A stretch of 64,000 nt of DNA, from positions 60,068,777-60,132,776 of the forward strand of contig CM057002.1 in NCBI GenBank assembly GCA_029891345.1. Direction: 5' to 3'. The DNA is from Dryococelus australis (lineage: Eukaryota > Arthropoda > Insecta > Phasmatodea > Phasmatidae). The notes under the pieces were generated by a model, which saw only the letters and a list, made by a program, of their open reading frames with translations, did no database searches and was not told where the DNA came from. How positions within the stretch are numbered: the stretch's first letter is position 1; every line of letters begins with the position of its first letter. This document shows, piece after piece, positions 42,401-51,400 of the stretch. A program made the translations under genes and the position numbers.

Positions 42401-45400
42401 AGTGCGACTTGAGGCTAGGAGTTGAGCGCCCCTGTCGCGCCTTCGACAATTGTATTGTATCGTGAAGGGCTTTTTAACTTCCCCCCCCCCCGGTTGTATA
42501 CTTGGAAGCTTAGCAGGGGATGGCTTACACACTGACTTATAACTAGGGATAGGAACATTTCGCGAGTTCATTTCGGGGCAAGATAGTAGTTAAACACTAT
42601 CTATAGTGAAGTCACCTTCTCGATAGGATCACGCCGCTGAGCCAATAGCAGACTTGCAAGGAAACACCTTGCGAATCCCATAACTGCCAGGTGCGGGGCA
42701 ACAACCAATGGACACACAGCTGAGGCTCCAGTATACAGAGGACTGAGGAGTCTAGCCTACAGGCCACTGAACTCGCGAAATTATCCTATCCCTACTTTTT
42801 AACCTAACTTAAATTAACATCCATGCCTTGCCCGGGACTCGAACCCAGAGCCTTGACGGCGCCACGGGAGGTCGGCGCCGTCGATTGTATTTGACAATAA
42901 AATTTGAAGACAAAATATTGCCATAAAATTTTTCCTCACAATGAATTTTATCAAATAATTTTGAATGCGTTTGAAAATGTGTCACACTGTCAAATTATTT
43001 TACTGGGAGAATCAGATTATAAATATTATTTAAAAATAATTTTCATAGTTAAACATTGCTTTTGTTTTTCCATGCAGTCCATTACAAGAAGAAATGTAGG
43101 GAATGTTGAAATTTATTTTCATTTCTTTACTAAATTAAAATTTTATTTATCAGATACGTTTTCTGCACAATGTTATTTAATGCCTCTGAAATCGTAATGT
43201 GTAATATTTACTTAAAATAACATTTACGCCCAAGACAGCTCTACATAAATTAATTATCTTCATAACCTACTTCGTTTCCAGAAGTTGTCCGTTATTTTAA
43301 AGTGCCTTGGCGTCAATTTTTGTCGTGCACCATTCTGATTGGCTGAGACCGTCAAACATCAAATAAATTTCAATACCGGTCCAATCTTCAAATGTTTAAT
43401 GAGAACTGAAGCTATCCAACTTTCACAGACAAATATGTAGGGTGGGTCACTCGCGGATTTTCGCACATGTGGGAAATGTGCCGGACGATGCAGCTAGACG
43501 GCGAGTTTTCTTGGCGATCTCCCCCCCCCCCCCGACCATTCATTCACGCGCTGCTCCATACTCACCTCCATCGCAATTGTCGGCTCTCAAGACCTCGGTG
43601 TTAAGAGCCGCCGGAATCTCTTCACCCACTCACTCGCCTACTTTCCCTCCACGCGTCGTAATGGCAAACGAGGTGTTGCTGGGGTCCCAACCTCGACACG
43701 AGCGGCACGGTGTCACTCAATCACCGACGAGAAGAAGGGAATGCGGGGCGCGGCCAGACTATATAAACGGGGTCGCCAGAGTGTCGGCCATATTTATCCC
43801 TCTCCGGACCTCGGATCACTGACAGCGCAGGGTGCTGGCGCCGCTGACAGACTTCGAGCTCCAGTGACCACGCGAGGGGAGAAGATCCACTACGAGGGGA
43901 TCCTGAGAGGTCTTCTCCGCGGTGCGGGCCTAAACGCCCCGCCAATATAATATTCCAGTGGTGAGTGATTTGGATAGCTGTGGATATCGAATGGATTGTT
44001 AGAATGCTCCAGTAGCAGTTTAATTGAGGAGCATTTACTATTGAGGTTTGATAACAATTTATTGCAATAGATTCAACAAAATAAATAATATTTTACTTAA
44101 TCACAGGAGAGTTATTTATGTAAAGAGTATTCCTGATCAATAGAGTATTTGTCAAGTGTGTTGTGAGTCAGGACTACAAGTCCAGTTGGCAGGAGCTCAA
44201 AAGTAAATTATAGCTATGCCTCTAGTCTATTTCCTAGAACCCTTTGTAGTAGGAAAGGGTAATAAAACAGTGTGCTACACTGCAAAAAAATTGAGGTAAA
44301 ATTACCTGTCAAATGTGGAGTATATTTACATAACGTACGGAAAAAGTACCTGACAAAAACATTAAAAATATTGTACAGAGGCCCCTGGGACATGTGTGTA
44401 AAGGAGCGAGGGAATGAGGAAATAGAGACCACGGGGCCTCTTTTAAACGACTCATTCTGTATAACGAATTTATATTTGAAATTACACGGAGTATTAGTAC
44501 TGTTAATTTTTTTTTTATTACCAATGCCCTCTTACGAAGGGTAAGAGAAGCCTCATTACTAAAATGCTCGACACTTGCTAGTGGGCGGGCGCGAACCATG
44601 GACCTTAATCACGACAGGCCGATGCGCCATTCATTACATCACGACGGTGACACGACAGCACAAGTGAATATAAGTGTGTTACGATTCTTTCTTCCGCCCG
44701 TCCTATCACTTTGCTGTTGAGATAATGCTGAAGAGATGTACACGTCGTAAAGTAATTTTCCCATCCATGTATGGGATTTTTCTCTATAGTCCATTCACGG
44801 TTTCTTCGACCTTTTTGAATAAAACCTTTGAAAAATCTCCCCATGTTTGAAGTGTTTAGTTATTTCCTAAATACGCCGTGTATCACAAGCGTTTTATACT
44901 TGTGTTCGTAAAAGTCACTTTTTTTCTGTTAAATTGAAATGTTATTCATATTTTATAATGCTTCATTTATAAATAATCTGAATGAAAAACAGGGAGAAAA
45001 TTGGCATGTTGGTAATGGTTAATGGTAAATAGTCATTATATAAAATACTGTTACACTGAGTGCGCACGAATGTGGGTGCGGTGTCCCTCTGGTGTAATTT
45101 ATCAGGCTTAGATAAGTTTAGCTTGTGCGAGGCGGAGTAATATCCTGGAAGTAGAACTTTAGCAGGGCTTCAGAAAAGGCTGAAGTAACAGTGAATGGAC
45201 TATACCATGTATGCCACTTTGACTCCAGAGTGCGCTAATTTTACCTTACATGAAAGGAAAACTATGTTTCCCACACAAGTTTGCGAATATATTACCTTAC
45301 GCTTGTCAGGTAAATTTACAATTATTTTTGCAGTGTACATGAACGCTCTGACGGGGCGAACAGAGCGAGGTTGGACCACGGCCTCACCTGATCTCCTTGG

Positions 45401-48400
45401 GCGTGGGCACGACGGACTGCAGCACGTCGTCGGACGAGGGGTTGTCGCCGTCCTCGTCCGAGCTGGACACGCCGACGTCGAAGACGCGCGCGTACAGCTC
45501 CTGGCTCTTGGAGTCGACGAGGAACAGCGACGCCCTGTCCGCGTCCACCAGCCTCTGCGCGAAGTTCATGATCTTGATGACGAGGGCGTCCATGCTCACC
45601 ATGTCCTGGAAGATTGACCTGCAAACCACGCAACCGCCTCGCTCACACAAGCTCATCTTTATGCAGAAGGCCGCCTCTGACACCAGCTGCACAAATACAT
45701 GGTGATTTACGAGCAGTTCCCGCCACTCACAGGGCTTATTCCTAGAGACCTGAAGAATTCGCGGATTCATTTTGGGACAAGCTAGAACTCAAAACACGTG
45801 TGTTTATATAACATTAGCCATTGGTTCACACGGTGTTTGACACCTCCTGAAGAACTCTGGCCCAATCGTTGCCTTCCACTGTGACGGCAGACAACCAATG
45901 CACAGTTTACGTCGACAAATTTGTACATATGACGGCAGAATAGAGCCTCCAAGTCATTAAACTCACGAATTTTTCAGGTCTCTACTTATTCCTTACATCA
46001 TTTGGAGCAAGATATGACAATTAAACGTCAGTTCTATTCCTACTATTTACAGAGTAATTCTCCGACGTTCCGTGGCGCAGTCTGTTGGAGCTCCACCGAG
46101 CTGGGGTGCGGGAGGCTCTGGGTTCGAATCCCGGGTGTTAATTTAAGTTAGGTTATAAGTTATAAGTTAGTCTGTAAGTCATCCCCTGCTAAGCTATCAA
46201 AAATAAAACCAGGGGACGTTAAAAAAGCCCTTTACAATACAATACATAGTAACTCGAAAAATTGGAAATGCCATACAATGAACAGCTCGTGACTTATTGT
46301 TAGGGATAGGAAAATTTCTCCTCAGTCCTTTGCATAGCGGAGCCTCAGCTGTGTGTTCATTGCATGTTGCCTCACACCTGGCAGTTATGGGATTCGCAAG
46401 GTGTTTCCTTGCAAGTCTGCTATTGGCTCAGAGGCGTGCAGGGCGGATCTAATAAACTGTGATCCAAGTCTATCTTGTCTCGAAATTAATTCGCGAAATT
46501 TCCCTATCCCTACTCGTTGCTTACCAAAGGACTGCACAAACACGCGAGGAACTACTTGGGCGTATCATGTATGCCACCACAGGAATCAAATTTATCCGTG
46601 TGCACTTCTACACGTGCGGATCATAAGCGTGCGGAGAAATGCATGGAAGTGGACGGAAACACATTTTTGCATTTTTTTTGTGAGCCTGTTAGACGCAATT
46701 GTGATGCTCAACTGTAAACAATACAGGCTGATAATACATCACTGTATTTTCCTCTGAAAGGGTTATTATTTTATTCGTAATTTTTCAAATGTTTCGAATT
46801 ACTCTGTTAAATATTGGGAACAGGACCCACATTATGTGACATATTTTGCTCCAAATGTTGTAAGGAATAAGCCCTGTCAGTGGCGGTAACTCCTAGTGAA
46901 TCATTCTGTATACAATGTATTGCCAGCCAACCTCGAAACTGACAAACCTGCAAATATTTACAAACAGAAACTGAAACACATTTTATCAAGGTCACTGAAC
47001 TTATTCACTGCAATCATTTCATGGCGCTGAGATGAAACCGCAGCAGTATCTTGAATAGGCCATTCACGGTGAAGTGAGCACTTCTGAAAGTCCTCTCATT
47101 TAGAATAATAGTCAATAAATATATTTTATTGTAACTTTAGACGTTAACTTTCGAGTCCGGTGGAATAGACGCACTGAATTTATTACTTACATGACAATAT
47201 TAAAAAAGGTACTTAAAAGATAAAATTATGCCCGGAAGGAAAAAGTAACTAAGGCCTCAAAAGTGCTAACTTTAACGTGAACAGCCTTTAACAGAGGGCT
47301 ATCTTATAAATAATATTATTCAGGGCAATTTTCAATTATTAATGATTTATATATTGTTTATTGATTCTTTGTACACCAAAGACTATATTTGCAATAAAAT
47401 ACCAGCATCATTTTTAGAATTTTTTTTCTAGTTGACTTTTACTTGTAGTAGTATCCAATAAGTGTTTGCAGGTATAAGCTGTTCACGGTAAAGTGAGAAC
47501 TTTTGAGGTCCTAGTTACCTTTTCCTGTCAACGATTTTTTTATCCTATAGCCACTTTTTAAAATAAATATTGCCGTGTAAGTAATAAACACAGTATTTAT
47601 ATTCCACCGCACTCGGAAGTTAACGTATTAGGCTAAAATTAAATATATTTATTGACTATTATTCTAAATGAGAGTGCTTTCAAAAGTGCTCACTTTACCG
47701 TGAATGGCCTATAAAATTTTAATAAGTTGAATGAGGATTGTAACAATGCCCCGATTGGTTCACGTGTAATAGATTGTCAAGTGTACAATTGACCCCAGGC
47801 TTAAGAGTCCTACTTGACAAATTCCGATATTACATGTACGATGTAGTCCAATGTGATAATATAATAGAACGTAAATAAATTAAAATATGTTTATTCTACT
47901 TAGCTAAGGAACGAGCCGAAGTTCATTGCGTTGGAGTTCGTTGTAAGGAAAGCCAGCCACATACACATCCACACACATTGCTTCCTACTAGCATAACTGG
48001 ACACAAACTACCTATACCATTACAAACCTTGCTATGTAATATTTTTATTCATCCACATATTTTAAACTACATGGAAAGAATGAAACCTACCCAAGAGTGT
48101 TTTCATTCGACACTCGCCTTCGTGAAGTATTTGGTGCCCACTATTGAGAGCGAGGTGAGTATGGAGCATCGCCGAAATGAAGTGGGGGGAGTAAACGGGA
48201 GATCCCCGAGAAAACCCGCGGACCAGCGGCATCATCCGGCATGATTCCCACTTGCAAAAATCCGAAGTGACCCGGCCGCGGGGATCTAATCCGGTCCGCC
48301 TTGTTGGGAGGAAAGCAGGCTAACCGCTCAGCCACCGCGGCCCCGGAATATTACGCCGGAAGCACAAACGCAGCATTTCGCCACTCCCCGACATTTGCAA

Positions 48401-51400
48401 ATCGGGGCATGAGATCCGCCAGGTGCAAGCCATAGATGGTTTTGCGTAGACTGATACCTGTCGTCGACATAACACCAAGCCAGCACGATATACTGTACCT
48501 GCCAGAAGCCGAAACATAGACAAGTCGACCAACGTGTGCCACAAAATTATTTCAACAATGGATTACAAAGTTAAGGTGGAACAGTTCAGACAACAAACTA
48601 GTGTCATTAAAAGTGTGGGTACGTAACCTTCATTAACATATTTAACACTGTGAGCTTCCATCTGCGATTACGTTTTTTCAGTTAGCCACATGTTGCAGTG
48701 TTTTGTAAAACTGATGACTTTCCATTAGATTAATTTAAACTTCTACTTAATGACGTGTGCAAACTCACCATGTCGAAATATTATGTTTGAATTTATTACG
48801 CCATAATAAATAAACTTCATTCGTTTCTGAACAGGGGGCCACGGTGTTGTAGTGGCTAGACTACTCGCCTCTCACATAAGCGAACCATGTTGGATTCCTG
48901 GCGGGGTCGCACCCGGATTTTCACATTTGGGAATCGCCCTTGTATCCCGGCGCTGCTCCATACTCACCTCACTTCATCCTCATCGGCTGTTGAGACCCCG
49001 ATGTTAAGGTGGCCGTCTGGTTGAACGAATTTCGTACAACTGAGACGTAAAAGCGTGGGAGCGCTAGGAGCGACCGAGACGTGCCCATCAACTACTCTCT
49101 CATCGCCTCTGCAAAGCAATGAACTGGCGTGCAGTCTTATCGTCGATAACAAGCCTCTATGAGAATTTCAGCAGCGACCCTACCATTTTATGATGTAATA
49201 ATAAAAATAAAGGTTTGTTACACATCCCTAGTCCTTTTTTAACATTTTGTACCGGAATGTTAATACCTTGAATTGACAGTGAAAACGCCAGTTTCAGTCA
49301 TTTTACACTATCACAAAAAATGCTTTATAGAGAATTGCGCGAACACCCGTATATCTGTAAATAAATGTTCTGTAAATACGAATTTTTGCAAAAAAAAATG
49401 CACCCCTAGCTTTATATATATATAAAGCTAGGGGCGCATTTTTTTTGCAAAAATTCTTCGAGGGAAGAAATCGTGAAACTGGTCAAATATAGCAATTTTA
49501 AAGCTTGCCTATGCAATGTCTTTAAGTGGCAAAAGGAAAGTAGTTTAATCTGTGGGATTTCATCGCTGTAATAAAACCCCTATGTTACAGATCTAATTTA
49601 CACAGTACAGCGTCACCGACGGAAACACTGCACGCCTTGCGCGTAGGAGCGATGAGGCGCTAGAAGTGCGTGTTAGTGTCGCCCGTATAGCTCTCTCGCT
49701 TCTTGACCTCGGACGCGGGGTTCCCACGGGGTTGCATCCCACCCTCAAACGCTATTCGTAAGGAGACCTCGCTCAGACACGTTTTTACAATGAAACGTTT
49801 TTCTGCCGGAGCTAGTTGGGCGGCCTACCCACCCAGGCGGCGGGCCAATTCCCCCCCGACTAACTTGACGACGGTGAGCAGGAAGTCCGCCAGGCGGCGC
49901 TGCTTGTTGATGGAGACGTAGAGGTGGGCGTAGTGCAGAGCGATGCCGCCCCACACCAGGTAGCTGCTGGCTATCTCCTCGTCCTCCTCGTGGAACGGCG
50001 GCGAGCTGTCCCGGCGCCACAGCTCTACCACCGCCGCCACTTGCCCGTCTGGCTGGACCACAGGCTGCCACAGCACGTGGCTCGCGTCCCCCTGCAACCA
50101 AGTCCGTCCACGATCAAGTGAGCACTTCAGAAACGAACCTTAGAAAAAAGTCACTAACCATGAATCCGCGTATTTCAATGGGAGTACTGAGTGACATTCG
50201 CCCAGTAAAGTTGGTAACGAAAATATTGCTATATAAAAACATCTGAAAAAATTAATGATGTATATATATATTTTCGGTTATATGTGAATTTTAATATTAC
50301 ATTTTAGAAAATAATATACTAAACGAAACAATCGGTAAGATCTCGTAACATAGTAACATTCCTTAAGACATTTCACGTAGAATATTTTTTGTTTAAAATA
50401 GTTATCTTTAAAATTGACGCAATGAGAAGAAATTTAGTTTAATATTGATTCCCCACTTGAAGTTCGCGGCCGCCGGCTTGCTACCCAGGCCCCTTTAAAC
50501 GTATTCCTTCAAACAGCATAAGTAGCATCAGGCACCACCTCTAACAGTTTGCAACACTTAAGACGTTCAAACATGACTGCAAGCTGGAAGAGTTAAGTAT
50601 GTCACACATCTAGAAGTACTGTATATAACTCAGGTGCAACAAGACGTTCGTGTGTGAGTGGACTCACAATAGGAAGATCCCCAGCCCGGCCAACCAGATT
50701 TCAGTTATCCATTGTTTTCAGTAATCGCTCTAGAATGGTCCTACACAGGCCCTTGCCGATTCTCTCCCCGTTCCTGAATGTCTATTGTTCCCCTACTGAG
50801 GCCTTGTTGCTGTTCCGGAAGATGAAAAATACGTAACAAATTAACAAATATTCTTAACCAACCTCCGGTGCATAGTTGGCTACACGCCGGCACACGAGGC
50901 GAAGGGGTTCCGGGTTCGAGACCTGGATAGGGCATCTATAGAGCTAGTGAGTTTTCGAGGAAAAAAAAAAATGAGTACGTGGGAAGCTTAAATGCTATTA
51001 GTGCCCAACCGCAGTTAGTACATTGCAATTGGTTGCTGAACGCTCGAGAAGGCGTTTTCATATTCGACAACAACGGCATGGCTCCTACGTGCTTCGTGTC
51101 CAGATGGCTAACATGCGTCAAAAAGTAATTCATCCAATCAAGATACGTGAACGACCCTACAGTGATTTGAAATGTAAATTTTCTTGAAATCTTTTCGCGA
51201 AATTTCACTACCCCTACACGCCTGTACTGGTTGCCGTCTGTGTGATAATTCCTCTAATTTTCGTTAAAATCGACAGTGGGAAGAAAGTAAAGAATTGCTC
51301 TGGGTTCCATAGCTTGTCAAAATTTCGCTAAAGAATAAATTTGTCTAAAAAATAGCAAAACACCTGCATAAGGAAGATTTGAAAAACTATATAGTGAATT

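Larger units (their letters stand above)
44278..45335. mobile_element. M3 element with nested M2 and an internal tRNA-like segment
   Basis: The left end CACTGCAAAAAAATTGAGG and the right end inverted (AATTATTTTTGCAGTG) are flanked by TA at 44276-44277 and 45336-45337. The 44785-45204 M2 insertion interrupts it. The right end lies about 52 bp past the exon 3 donor. Confidence 0.85.
45712..46892. mobile_element. M9 element with three nested insertions
   Basis: The left end CAGTTCCCGCCACTCACAGG and the right end inverted (CTGTCAGTGGCGGTAACT) match over about 110 bp, including TTGGAGCAAGATATG and CAGAGTAATTC, once the insertions are removed. Inside lie M7 (45743-45984), SINE-B (46070-46251) and another M7 (46301-46513). 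Confidence 0.8.

Noticed and set aside
43660-44215. Intact LTR retrotransposon
   Set aside because: A TATA box and AATAAA-like motif were seen, but no partner LTR, primer-binding site or gag/pol was found.
46070-46145. Functional tRNA gene
   Set aside because: It has A and B boxes, but the acceptor stem does not pair and a SINE body with a second interrupted copy follows, so it is a SINE head.
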